Source: an uncultured Oscillospiraceae bacterium
Lineage (GTDB): Bacteria; Bacillota; Clostridia; Oscillospirales; Oscillospiraceae
Assembly: GCA_947599925.1 (NCBI GenBank)
Contig: CANQFT010000016.1
Coordinates: forward strand, 1-47,004
Direction of reading: 5' to 3'
Length of the DNA stretch: 47,004 nucleotides
Shown here: piece by piece, positions 31,318 to 39,561 of the stretch
Numbering within the stretch: the stretch's first letter is position 1
How the letters are laid out: the number at the start of each line of letters is the position of its first letter
Position numbers and translations under genes: made by a program
The notes under the pieces: generated by a model
Database searches by the model: none
Told to the model about the DNA's origin: nothing
The model's input: the letters and a program-made list of their open reading frames with translations, nothing else

Positions 31318-32001
31318 ATGAAAAACAAGGTTTGGAAACGCCTGGGCGCGCTGGCCCTCTGCGCCGCCCTGCTGTGCGGCGGGGTGCTGGCGTCCAACGC
31401 CGCCAGGACCATTGAGGTGCAGTATATGGACATCAAGCTGGTGGTGGACGGCGTCCAGGTCACCCCCAAGGACGCCAACGGCACAGTGGTGGAGCCCTTT
31501 ATCTACAACGGCACCACCTACCTCCCCGTCCGGGCCGTGGGCGCGGCCCTGGGAAAAGAGGTGGACTGGGAGGGGAACACCAAGACGGTGTATATCGGCA
31601 CGATCCCCGGACGGGCCGGCGAGAACTATCTGACGCCGTATGAAACCAGTTATGACTCCGGCGTCTATTCCAATGACGCCGCCAAGCACTTTACCATGAT
31701 GGGCAAATCCTACACCCAGGGATTTACTGTTCAATACGACAGCGGCTATGCCTTGTTCAACCTGGATGGGCGCTACGCCAGCATCGAATTTGATGTTGGC
31801 CATGTTGACAATAAAAGTTCCGGCGAAAGCACCCTCCACATCCTTGTAGACGGCAAGCCGGTCCAGGACATAGAACTGACCGGGGATATGCAGACCAAGC
31901 ACGTCTCCGTCCCGGTCAACTACGGCCTGCAAGTGAAGTTTGTTCGAGAGGGCCGTTGGGATGGTGCGTATGGCATAGCCAACCTGGTCGGCGTCGAATA
32001 A
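31318..32001 (+). CDS. Secreted copper-amine-oxidase-like / NPCBM domain protein
   Basis: A 227-aa secreted protein. The signal peptide is clear (KNKVWKRLGALALCAALLCG with a cleavage site after ASNA). Residues about 33-90 form the copper amine oxidase N-terminal-like stalk domain, common in Clostridia (VVVDG/VQVTPKD, YNGTTYLPVRAVGAALGKEV, VYIGT). The C-terminal about 120 residues resemble an NPCBM/NEW2 carbohydrate-binding jelly roll (YDLDGRYASIEF-like FNLDGRYASIEFDVG and LHILVDGKPVQDIELTGD). No catalytic domain, so it likely binds wall or host glycans. ATG at 31318 has AGGGAGA upstream. Controlled by the operator at 31226-31271. Confidence 0.82.
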   Translation: MKNKVWKRLGALALCAALLCGGVLASNAARTIEVQYMDIKLVVDGVQVTPKDANGTVVEPFIYNGTTYLPVRAVGAALGKEVDWEGNTKTVYIGTIPGRAGENYLTPYETSYDSGVYSNDAAKHFTMMGKSYTQGFTVQYDSGYALFNLDGRYASIEFDVGHVDNKSSGESTLHILVDGKPVQDIELTGDMQTKHVSVPVNYGLQVKFVREGRWDGAYGIANLVGVE

Positions 32002-32067
32002 CGGCACGGCGGCGGGAACGGAGAGGCCGCCTCGCTGAACTCTGCCGTCTTTCGCCAGACAAGGCAA

Positions 32068-32104
32068 GGCCCCGCCTGTCTCTCGACAGGCGGGGCCTTT
32101 GTTT
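32068..32104 (+). terminator. Terminator after the NPCBM protein gene
   Basis: A perfect 13-bp GC stem (GGCCCCGCCTGTC and its complement), a TCTC loop and TTTGTTTG. It lies between convergent genes. Confidence 0.85.
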
Positions 32105-32115
32105 GTCTGGTCGGC

Positions 32116-32655
32116 TCAGCCGTCCACGTCCACGTCGTAGGCGGCCTTGGTGGGGGCGGCGGGGGCGCCCACGGCGCTGCGGAAGGCGGCCCGGGACTGG
32201 GACAGCTCCCGGCCGGCCTCGGCCACGGCCTCCTCGGCGCGGCGGAGCAAGTCGTCGCAGTACTCCTGGGCGGCCCGCTTCAGATCCCTGGCCTGGGCCT
32301 CGGCTGCCCGGAGCTGTTCGGCGGTCTTTTGCTCGGTCTGGCGGGTGAGTTCCGTGCTGGCCTGGCTGGCCTGGCGCATGATGGGGGTCTCCCCCACCAT
32401 CTGGCTGGCCTGGTCCTGGGCCTGCTTGCGGATGAGCTCCGCCTCCCGCTTGGCAGCGGCCAGGTATTCGTTGCGGGTGTTGAGCATCTTCCGCGCCTCG
32501 GCAAACTCCACGGGGAACTGGGCGCGAATGTCATCCAGCAGGTCCAGCGCCTTGTCCCGCTCCAGCATACACTTGTCGCCGGTGAGGGGCACGCCCTTGG
32601 CGTCCTCGATCATTTCGTAAAGAGAGTCCAGCAGTTCTTCCACGCTCATAGCCAT
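32116..32655 (-). CDS. Coiled-coil protein of unknown function, coaD neighbour
   Basis: A 179-aa soluble helical protein. After an about 50-residue N-terminal part (SVEELLDSLYEMIEDAKGVP) it is a long Ala/Glu/Arg/Gln-rich coiled coil reminiscent of ATP-synthase subunit b or DivIVA-like tails (EAELIRKQAQDQASQMVGET, QEYCDDLLRRAEEAVAEAGR). ATG at 32655 with GGGAGG upstream. It is seven bases downstream of coaD and is the last gene of the uvrC-rsmD-coaD run. Proteins of this type are often found beside coaD in Clostridia, but the role is unknown. Confidence 0.7.
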   Translation of the reverse strand: MAMSVEELLDSLYEMIEDAKGVPLTGDKCMLERDKALDLLDDIRAQFPVEFAEARKMLNTRNEYLAAAKREAELIRKQAQDQASQMVGETPIMRQASQASTELTRQTEQKTAEQLRAAEAQARDLKRAAQEYCDDLLRRAEEAVAEAGRELSQSRAAFRSAVGAPAAPTKAAYDVDVDG

Positions 32656-32662
32656 TGTCCAT

Positions 32663-33157
32663 TTACCTCCCAAGATTCAGTCTGATGCGGGCGTTTACCT
32701 CGTCTATGATCTCTCTGGGAACAAAGTCGCTCAGGTCCGCGCCGTACCGGGCCATCTCCTTGACCACGCTGGAGCTGAGGTGGCTGTATTTGACCTGGGA
32801 CGGCAAAAACACGGTGTCCAATCTGGGGTTGAGCTTGCGGTTGATGAGGGCCATCTGGACTTCCTTTTCGTAGTCGGAAACAGCCCGCAGACCCTTGACC
32901 AGCGTACAGGCGTGCCGGGTCTGGGCGTAGTCCGCCACCAGGCCGGAGAACTGGTCGATCTCCACGTTGGGGAGTTTTTCGCACACCCTGCGGAGCATAT
33001 CCACCCGCTCAGAGGGGGTGAAGGTGCCGCTGGGCTTGTCGGAGTTGACCATGACGCAGACGATGAGCTTGTCAAAGCACCGCGCGGCCCGCTTGATGAC
33101 GTTCAAATGGCCCAGGGTCACAGGGTCAAAACTGCCGGGGTAGATGGCCGTCTTCAT
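32663..33157 (-). CDS. coaD: Phosphopantetheine adenylyltransferase
   Basis: A 164-aa nucleotidyltransferase that makes dephospho-CoA from 4'-phosphopantetheine and ATP. The family signature is at the start (AIYPGSFDPVTLGHLNVIKR, with the T/HxGH nucleotide-binding motif GH), and KYSHLSSSVVKE, containing the ISSS-like motif, is near residue 125. Length is standard. The ATG at 33157 is chosen because the protein family begins MKTAIYPGSFDP; the frame is open upstream into rsmD. It starts 7 bp after rsmD ends, a very common pairing. Confidence 0.95.
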   Translation of the reverse strand: MKTAIYPGSFDPVTLGHLNVIKRAARCFDKLIVCVMVNSDKPSGTFTPSERVDMLRRVCEKLPNVEIDQFSGLVADYAQTRHACTLVKGLRAVSDYEKEVQMALINRKLNPRLDTVFLPSQVKYSHLSSSVVKEMARYGADLSDFVPREIIDEVNARIRLNLGR

Positions 33158-33164
33158 GCCGCGC

Positions 33165-33707
33165 TCATCTCCTGTGGTAGAGGGTGATCTTGATCTTTCC
33201 GTAGCGGTACTCCCGGCCCTGTTCATAGGGCGCGGACAGGGCGGGCAACGCCTCGTCCGCGGCGGATTCACATACAATTATACCATGTTCCGCCACAATG
33301 TCAATTCCTGAGATGGTCTCCAGGGCTTTTTCCATCAGCCCGGTATGGTAGGGCGGGTCCAAAAACACCAGGCCGTATTTCCCCGGTCTGGCGCCCACAA
33401 AGGCCAGGGCGTCCCGCTGCAGGACCTCGAAGCGGTCCGGGTCCGCCACCAGCGCGGCGTTTTCCTTGACCACCCGGACGGCCTCTCTGGACTGGTCCAC
33501 AAAGGTGACGTAGGCCGCGCCGCGGGAGAGGGCCTCGCAGCCCAACTGTCCGGTGCCGGCGAACAGGTCCAGCACCCGCCGGCCCTCCACGTCAAACTGC
33601 ACGATGTTGAACATGGACTCCTTGACCTTGTCGGTGGTGGGGCGGGTGTCCAGACCCGGCAGTTCCCGGAGTTTCCGCCCCCGGGCAGAGCCCGCGACGA
33701 TACGCAT
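33165..33707 (-). CDS. rsmD: 16S rRNA (guanine966-N2)-methyltransferase
   Basis: A 180-aa SAM-dependent methyltransferase that modifies 16S rRNA. It shows RIVAGSARGRKL at the N-terminus, RPTTDKVKESMFNI, motif I LDLFAGTGQLGCEALSRGA, and the catalytic motif FLDPPYH. Length is typical. ATG at 33707 follows GGAGGAG that overlaps the end of uvrC. Part of the uvrC-rsmD-coaD run. Confidence 0.95.
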   Translation of the reverse strand: MRIVAGSARGRKLRELPGLDTRPTTDKVKESMFNIVQFDVEGRRVLDLFAGTGQLGCEALSRGAAYVTFVDQSREAVRVVKENAALVADPDRFEVLQRDALAFVGARPGKYGLVFLDPPYHTGLMEKALETISGIDIVAEHGIIVCESAADEALPALSAPYEQGREYRYGKIKITLYHRR

Positions 33708-33709
33708 AG

Positions 33710-35527
33710 TCACTCCTCCTTAAAGTGCTCAAACACCGCTCTGGCGGTTTTTTTGTCCACCGTGTCCTCCAGCTCCGCCAGAGAAGCGGCCTTGATATTC
33801 TTCACGCTTTTGAAGCGTCTTAACAGCTCGGTCCGGCGCTTGGGGCCCACGCCGGGAATGGCGTCCAGCTCCGAGGACTTGACCCGCTTGGTCTGTTGCT
33901 GGCGGTGGAAGGTGATGGCAAAGCGGTGGGTCTCCTCCTGGATCTGCCCCACCAGGGCAAAGAGGGCGGGGATCCGCTGAAGGCCCAACTCCTGCCCCGC
34001 AGGGGTCACAAGGCCGCGGGTGCGGTGGCGCTCGTCCTTGACCATGCCGAATACGGGGATGTCCAACCCCAGGTCCCGCTCCACCTGGGCGGCTACCCGG
34101 GCGTGCTCGGCGCCGCCGTCGATGAGCAGGATGTCGGGCAGGGCGCCAAACTTCTCGTCCCCGTCCAGATACCGCTGGAACCGGCGGCGGAGGACCTGGT
34201 CCATGGAGGCGTAGTCGTTGGGCGCGTCCATGTCCCGCAGTTTGAAGCGGCGGTAGTCGCTCCGCTTGGGCCGGGCCTGTTCAAAGACCACCATGGAGGC
34301 CACGATGTCGTCGGCGCCCTGGTTGGAGATGTCGTAGCTCTCCAGCCGTCTGGGGACGGTCGCCAGACCGCACAGCTTACCCAGGGCCTCCATGAGCTTG
34401 CTCTGCCGCTCCTCCCGGCTGGTGTGCCGCTCCACCTCCTCCACGGCGTTGGTCCGGGCCAGACGGATCAGGTCCAGCTTGGCGCCCCGCTGGGGTGTGA
34501 GCAGTTCCACACGCCGGCCCGCGTTTTCCGAGAGCATCCGGGCCAGAATGACCTCGTCCTCCAGCTCGCAGGGCAGGAGGATGGTCCGGGGCAGGTCGCC
34601 CCGCTGTCCGTAATACTGGCTCACCAGGGCCGAGATGACCTCCCCCTCCTCCCCCTCCATGGGGGTCTCGATGAGGTCCATGTCCTTGGCCGCCAGCTGG
34701 CCGTCGGCGAAGTGGAGCACCACGAAACAGCTCTTGGCCTCGCCCCGGAAAAAGCCCACCACGTCCGTGTCCGCCAGCCGTCCCACCGCCCTCTGCCGTT
34801 GGCCCAGCAGCTCCACGGCGCGGATGCGGTCCCGCAGGGCGGCGGCCTGTTCAAAGCGGAGTTCCTCCGCCGCCTGCTCCATCTGGGCGGTGAGGTCGGA
34901 GAGCACCTCGCTGTGCCGCCCCTCCAGCAGCCGGACGATCTGCTCCATGCTCTGGGCGTAGCGGCTCTGGTCCATGTCGGCGCGGCAGTATCCGTCGCAC
35001 TTGCCCATGTGGTAGTTGAGGCAGGGCCGACCCCGGCCGATGTCGCGGGGGAACTTTCGGTTGCACGAGGGCAGGCGGAAGGTCTCCAACAGGCTGTCGA
35101 TGATGGCGTAGGACGCGCCGCGGGAGCCGTAGGGCCCAAAGTAGCGCGCGCCGTCATCGTGGACCTTGTTGGCCAGGTCGAATCTGGGATACTCCGCCTG
35201 GACCGTCAGACGGATGTAGGGGTAGCCCTTGCTGTCTTTCAGCAGGATGTTGTACTTGGGCTGGTGGCGCTTGATGAGGGCGCACTCCAGCACCAGGGCC
35301 TCAAATTCGCTGCCCACCACGATCACGTCGAAGTGGTCGATGGAGGCGACCATGGCGCGGGTCTTTTCCGTGTGGGAGGACAGGTGGGCGAAATACTGGC
35401 TGACCCGGTTTTTCAGCGCCTTGGCCTTGCCCACGTAGATGACCTCGTTGGCGGCGTTCTGCATGATGTAGACGCCCGGCTTCAGAGGCAGGGCGTGGGC
35501 CTTGTCCTTCAGCTCGTCGAATGTCAT
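33710..35527 (-). CDS. uvrC: Excinuclease ABC subunit C
   Basis: A 605-aa endonuclease making both incisions in nucleotide excision repair. It has an N-terminal GIY-YIG nuclease (GVYIMQNAANEVIYVGKAKA), a Cys cluster (CNRKFPRDIGRGRPCLNYHM), a UVR motif that binds UvrB (EELRFEQAAALRDRI), an RNase H-like C-terminal nuclease (DILLIDGGAEHARVA), and tandem helix-hairpin-helix motifs (IPGVGPKRRTELLRRF). ATG at 35527 has GGGAGG upstream. Its partner uvrA is elsewhere in this window, and uvrB is not seen. Confidence 0.97.
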   Translation of the reverse strand: MTFDELKDKAHALPLKPGVYIMQNAANEVIYVGKAKALKNRVSQYFAHLSSHTEKTRAMVASIDHFDVIVVGSEFEALVLECALIKRHQPKYNILLKDSKGYPYIRLTVQAEYPRFDLANKVHDDGARYFGPYGSRGASYAIIDSLLETFRLPSCNRKFPRDIGRGRPCLNYHMGKCDGYCRADMDQSRYAQSMEQIVRLLEGRHSEVLSDLTAQMEQAAEELRFEQAAALRDRIRAVELLGQRQRAVGRLADTDVVGFFRGEAKSCFVVLHFADGQLAAKDMDLIETPMEGEEGEVISALVSQYYGQRGDLPRTILLPCELEDEVILARMLSENAGRRVELLTPQRGAKLDLIRLARTNAVEEVERHTSREERQSKLMEALGKLCGLATVPRRLESYDISNQGADDIVASMVVFEQARPKRSDYRRFKLRDMDAPNDYASMDQVLRRRFQRYLDGDEKFGALPDILLIDGGAEHARVAAQVERDLGLDIPVFGMVKDERHRTRGLVTPAGQELGLQRIPALFALVGQIQEETHRFAITFHRQQQTKRVKSSELDAIPGVGPKRRTELLRRFKSVKNIKAASLAELEDTVDKKTARAVFEHFKEE

Positions 35528-35686
35528 TTCTGCCCACCTCCCAGCGCGGCGACTGTCTCCATTATACAGAAAACCCCGCCCTTTGGCAAGGGCGGGGCAC
35601 ACGGGGGATCTTTACAGCGGTCCCAGGATCTCCGCGGGGCTCCGGGCGAGAGGGTCGCCGCTTTTTTGTCGGCGGTGGGAGAGGAC

Positions 35687-35720
35687 AAAAAAACGGACCC
35701 TGGGCGCGCCCAAGGTCCGT
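35687..35720 (-). terminator. Terminator of the HPr gene
   Basis: On the minus strand an interrupted GC stem (ACGGACC...GGTCCGT with GGGCGCGCCC in the middle) followed by TTTTTTT. It lies 19 bp after the HPr stop codon. Confidence 0.9.
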
Positions 35721-35738
35721 TCCAATGGCGGTTCGGTG

Positions 35739-36002
35739 TTACTCGGCGAAGTCGGAACTGACCAGCTCCACCAGGGTGTCCACAGCCTCTTTCTCATCGG
35801 CGCCGTCGGCGATGAGGGAGACGGAGGTGCCCTTGATGATGCCCAGGCTCAACACGCCCAGCAGACTTTTGGCGTTGACCCGGCGCTCGTCCTTCTCCAC
35901 CCAGATGGAGCTTTTGAATTCGTTGGCCTTCTGGATAAAAAAGGTGGCGGGCCGAGCGTGGAGCCCCACTTGGTTGTTGATGGTAACGTCCTTCACATAC
36001 AT
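35739..36002 (-). CDS. ptsH: HPr-family phosphocarrier protein
   Basis: An 87-aa protein with the HPr fold. The phosphorylated His is in GLHARPATFF (His15-type site) and the regulatory Ser in NAKSLLGVLSLGI (Ser46-type site targeted by HPr kinase). Both sites are present, so it should act as the PTS carrier and in carbon-catabolite control rather than as Crh. AGGAGG precedes the ATG. It is monocistronic, with its own promoter and terminator; no enzyme I gene is adjacent. Confidence 0.92.
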   Translation of the reverse strand: MYVKDVTINNQVGLHARPATFFIQKANEFKSSIWVEKDERRVNAKSLLGVLSLGIIKGTSVSLIADGADEKEAVDTLVELVSSDFAE

Positions 36003-36058
36003 AGATGTTCGTCCTCCTATGCAAGTTTGCGGGGTCCATTTTTCATTGCTACGCCGTT

Positions 36059-36088
36059 AGCATATCAAATTTTCGCCACCAATGTCAA
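36059..36088 (-). promoter_or_regulatory. Promoter of ptsH
   Basis: On the minus strand the consensus TTGACA (36088-36083), 18 bp and TATGCT (36064-36059), about 57 bp before the start codon. Confidence 0.75.
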
Positions 36089-36135
36089 CGGCATTTTCAC
36101 CAAAGATACGTCCCCACAAGGAGAGGTTTCTATTG

Positions 36136-38487
36136 CTATTTCAGTTCCACCACAGTGACGCCGTCCTCGCCCTCGCCAAACCGGCCCGGTCGGAAGGCGC
36201 GGACATAGCGGCTTTTTTTCAGATGTTCCCGCACGGCGCGGCGCACAGCCCCGGTGCCCTTGCCGTGGATGACGGTGACGCTCTCCAGTTTGCCCATGAC
36301 GGCGTTATCCAAAAACGCGTCCAGCCCCAACAGGGCCTCGTCCACCGTCATGCCCCGCAAGTCCAGTTCCCTGGGCGCGGCGGCCAGACGCATGGGCCGG
36401 GACACGGCGGCGGGCTTGGCCCCGGACTTCTTCTCCGGGTCGGTCAGCCGCACCTCTTCCTGCCGGGCGGACAGCTTCAGGATGCCCGCTTGCAGTTCCA
36501 GAGAGCCGTCGGCCCGGACGCTGAGCACCCGCGCCTTCACGCCCATGGACAGCACCTCCACCGTGTCCCCGGCCTGGGCGGGTCGGGTCGGCGGCGGCGC
36601 GGGCAGGTCGGGCGCGGTCTGACGCACGGCCTGGTCGGCCTGGTTCAGTTTGGAGCGCACGGACACCCTGGCCTCGTTGGTGTCGTTTTCCCTGGCGTTT
36701 TTCCGCATTTGGTTCAGCTCTTTGAACACCTCGTCGGCGGCGCGGCGAGCCTGGTCCACGATGTCCTGGGCCTCTTCCCTGGCCTGCTGAGCGGCCTTTT
36801 CCCGCTCCCGCTCCAAGGTCTGGCGGTACTCCCGCGCTGTCCGGGCAGACTCCTCCATCTCCTGGCGCAGCGCGGCGGCCTGGGCCCGCTCGGCCTCCAT
36901 GGCCCGGCGCTGGGTCTCCAGACGGCCCAGCACCTCCTCAAAGCGCACGCTCTCGCTGTCCACACGCTGGCGGGCCCGGTCGATGACGTGCTGGGAAAGG
37001 CCCAGGCGCTGGGAGATGGCGAAGGCGTTGGACCGGCCGGGCACGCCGATGAGCACGCGGTAGGTCGGGGCCAGGGACTCCACGTCAAACTCGCAGGAGG
37101 CGTTTTCCACCCCCGGCGTGGTCATGGCGTAGAGCTTGAGCTCGGCGTAGTGGGTGGTGGCGCAGACCAGGGCGCCCAGGGACCGGCTCTCCTCGATGAT
37201 GGCGGCGGCCAGGGCCGCCCCCTCCACCGGATCGGTGCCCGCGCCCAACTCGTCGAAGAGGATCAGGGTGCGGCTGTCGGCCTCGTTCAAAATGCCCACG
37301 ATGTTGGTCATGTGGCTGGAGAAGGTGGAGAGGTTTTGGTCGATGGACTGCTCGTCGCCGATGTCGGCCAGCACCTGGGCGCGGACGGCGATGGAGGAGT
37401 CATCGGCGCAGGGGATGTGCAGTCCGCACTGGGCCATGAGGGTCAAAAGGCCGATGGTCTTTAACGTCACGGTCTTGCCGCCGGTGTTGGGGCCGGTGAT
37501 GACAAGGGTGTCAAAGTCCCCGCCCAAAAACAGGTCGTTGCACACCGCCTTTTTGGGATCCAGCAACGGGTGCCGGGCCCGTTTCAGCGCGGTGACGTCC
37601 TGGGTGAGTTTGGGCTCCATGGCGTTCATCCGGGCCGCCAGCTTTGCCCGGGCGAAGATGCCGTCCAGAATGACCAGCAGGTCATAGTCCATGGAGATGT
37701 CATCTTGGAAAGAGGCGCACTCGGCGGAGAGGGCGGCCAGAATGCGCTCGATCTCCTTCTCCTCCTTGGCCTCCAGCTCCCGGAGTTCGTTGTTGGCCTT
37801 GACCACGCCCATGGGCTCGATGAAGAAGGTGCCGCCGGAGCCGGAGACGTCGTGGACCAGGCCGGGGATGTCGTTTTTGTGCTCGCTCTTCACCGGCACC
37901 ACGTACCGCCCGCCGCGCTGGGTGATGATGCTCTCCTGGAGATACTTGGACTGGTTGGAGGAGATGAGCTTGTTGAGCACTTCCCGGACCTTGCCCGCGG
38001 CCGCCCGCTTGTGGCGGCGGATGTCGGCCAGCTCCGGGCTGGCGGCGTCGGCGATCTCGTCCTCGGCGGGGATGGAGCCGGTGATCTTCTCCTCCAGGTA
38101 TTTATTGGCCGTCAGGGACTTGAAGAGATGGGCGATGACGCTCTCCTGGGCCCCGTCCCCGTACTCCCTGGCGTCGCGGGCACAGCGCAGTACAGAGGCC
38201 ACGTCCAGCAGTTCCCGCGGGTTCAGGCTGCCGCCCCTGTCGGCCCGCCGCAAAGAAGCCCTGACCGGACGGACGCCGGACAGGGCTGGGGTGCCGTGCA
38301 GGGTGAGCATGGAAAACGCCGCCGCCGTCTCCTGTTGGAGACGGGCGACGCTCTCCAGATCGGTCTCAGGCAGGAGCTCCATGGCCCGTTCCTTGCCCTC
38401 CTGGGTACACGCCTCCTGGGCCAGCAGTTCCAGCACCCTGGGCAATTCCAGGGTCTCCATCGACTTGCGAAAACGCTCACTGATCAA
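36136..38487 (-). CDS. mutS2: MutS2, ATPase with Smr endonuclease domain
   Basis: A 783-aa MutS-family ATPase. Walker A TGPNTGGKTVTLKT, Walker B LILFDELGAGTDP and the TTHYAELK switch are visible in the central ATPase. A coiled-coil clamp precedes it, and a long charged coiled coil (about residues 515-620) follows. The C-terminal Smr domain has LDLRG and HGKGTGAVRRAV. In Firmicutes MutS2 acts on collided ribosomes or recombination intermediates. TTG start at 38487 with AGGAGA upstream. Its start lies 12 bp after the CBS-domain gene, so the two form an operon. Confidence 0.96.
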   Translation of the reverse strand: MISERFRKSMETLELPRVLELLAQEACTQEGKERAMELLPETDLESVARLQQETAAAFSMLTLHGTPALSGVRPVRASLRRADRGGSLNPRELLDVASVLRCARDAREYGDGAQESVIAHLFKSLTANKYLEEKITGSIPAEDEIADAASPELADIRRHKRAAAGKVREVLNKLISSNQSKYLQESIITQRGGRYVVPVKSEHKNDIPGLVHDVSGSGGTFFIEPMGVVKANNELRELEAKEEKEIERILAALSAECASFQDDISMDYDLLVILDGIFARAKLAARMNAMEPKLTQDVTALKRARHPLLDPKKAVCNDLFLGGDFDTLVITGPNTGGKTVTLKTIGLLTLMAQCGLHIPCADDSSIAVRAQVLADIGDEQSIDQNLSTFSSHMTNIVGILNEADSRTLILFDELGAGTDPVEGAALAAAIIEESRSLGALVCATTHYAELKLYAMTTPGVENASCEFDVESLAPTYRVLIGVPGRSNAFAISQRLGLSQHVIDRARQRVDSESVRFEEVLGRLETQRRAMEAERAQAAALRQEMEESARTAREYRQTLEREREKAAQQAREEAQDIVDQARRAADEVFKELNQMRKNARENDTNEARVSVRSKLNQADQAVRQTAPDLPAPPPTRPAQAGDTVEVLSMGVKARVLSVRADGSLELQAGILKLSARQEEVRLTDPEKKSGAKPAAVSRPMRLAAAPRELDLRGMTVDEALLGLDAFLDNAVMGKLESVTVIHGKGTGAVRRAVREHLKKSRYVRAFRPGRFGEGEDGVTVVELK

Positions 38488-38499
38488 AAAAGTCTCTCC

Positions 38500-39462
38500 T
38501 TACTGCTCCTGGGACGTCAGAATGTCCATGGGCTGGGGCGTCAGCTTGGTGAGGGTACACCACTCCACCCGGTGGTCGGCGATGGTCTCCACATGGACCT
38601 TCACGCCGGGCAGTTCCAGGTCCACCTGGCTGCCGTCCTCCGGGATCACGTCCAGATGGGCGAACACCAGGCCGCCCAGCGTGTCGTAATCCCCGTCCTC
38701 GTCTCCGGACAGGGCAAGGCCCAGGGCCTCGTCCAACTCCTCCAGCTCCACGCCGCCCGCCACGCGCCAGCGGTCCTCCGCCAGCTGGATGATCCCGCTC
38801 TCCTCGGCGGGGTCGAACTCGTCATAGATGTTGCCCACGATCTCTTCCAGCAGGTCCTCCATGGTGACCAGTCCGGCGGTGCCGCCATACTCGTCCACCA
38901 CGATGGCCATGTGGACCTTCTTGTCCTGCATATCCCGGAAGAGGCGGTCGGTGCGGACGGTCTCCGGGACAAAGTAGGGCTGGCGCAGCAGCTCCCGCAG
39001 GGCCTTGGGCTGGGGACACTGGGTGTTGAGAAGATACTCCCGGACGTTCAGGATGCCGATGATGTCGTCGGGCTCGTTTTCATAGACGGGAAACCGGGAC
39101 AGCCCGGAGCTCTCGATGGTCTGAAGGATCTCCTGGGCGGTGTCCTCCACGTTCAGCAGGACCATGTCCGTGCGGTGGACCATCACGTCGGCGGCGGTGG
39201 TGCTGTCGAACTGGAAGATGTTTTCGATCATCTCCCGCTCCTCCTGCTGGATGACGCCGGTCTCCTCACCGGCGTCCACCATCTGCATGATCTCCTCTTC
39301 GGAGACCTGCTCCGGCTCCCGTCCGGTGAGTTTGGCCACCATGCGCTTGAAGCGGCTTTCGTTGGAGGCGATGCGGTAGGTCTGCGCCAGGGCCCAGATG
39401 TACCCGGCGATGGCGACGACACCCAAAAAGACAGTCAGCATCAGCCACGATCGGTCGTCCAC
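38500..39462 (-). CDS. CBS-domain protein of the HlyC/CorC family
   Basis: A 320-aa protein with one N-terminal membrane segment ([19 protein letters not shown]), two CBS domains ([20 protein letters not shown] ... [20 protein letters not shown] and [20 protein letters not shown]), and a C-terminal CorC/HlyC transporter-associated domain ([20 protein letters not shown] ... [11 protein letters not shown]). It resembles CNNM/CorC magnesium-efflux modulators but lacks the usual four-helix DUF21 membrane domain. GTG at 39462 is nine bases after AGGGGG; a TTG two codons earlier is possible. Operon with mutS2. Confidence 0.85.
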   Translation of the reverse strand: MDDRSWLMLTVFLGVVAIAGYIWALAQTYRIASNESRFKRMVAKLTGREPEQVSEEEIMQMVDAGEETGVIQQEEREMIENIFQFDSTTAADVMVHRTDMVLLNVEDTAQEILQTIESSGLSRFPVYENEPDDIIGILNVREYLLNTQCPQPKALRELLRQPYFVPETVRTDRLFRDMQDKKVHMAIVVDEYGGTAGLVTMEDLLEEIVGNIYDEFDPAEESGIIQLAEDRWRVAGGVELEELDEALGLALSGDEDGDYDTLGGLVFAHLDVIPEDGSQVDLELPGVKVHVETIADHRVEWCTLTKLTPQPMDILTSQEQ

Positions 39463-39528
39463 GGACAAATTCCCCCTATGTAGTCTAAAATATGCAAGGT
39501 CACAGCGCTTGCCACGGTGTACGCGGAT

Positions 39529-39556
39529 ATTATAGCACGTTTTTTGAAAATGTAAA
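39529..39556 (-). promoter_or_regulatory. Promoter of the CBS-domain gene and mutS2
   Basis: On the minus strand TTTACA (39556-39551), 16 bp and TATAAT (39534-39529). The leader is about 60 nt. Confidence 0.65.
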
Positions 39557-39561
39557 GGCCC

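Noticed and set aside
38500-39462. Full CNNM/CorC magnesium transporter
   Set aside because: The four-helix membrane domain is missing; only one membrane segment precedes the CBS pair, so the call is limited to a CBS/CorC-like protein.
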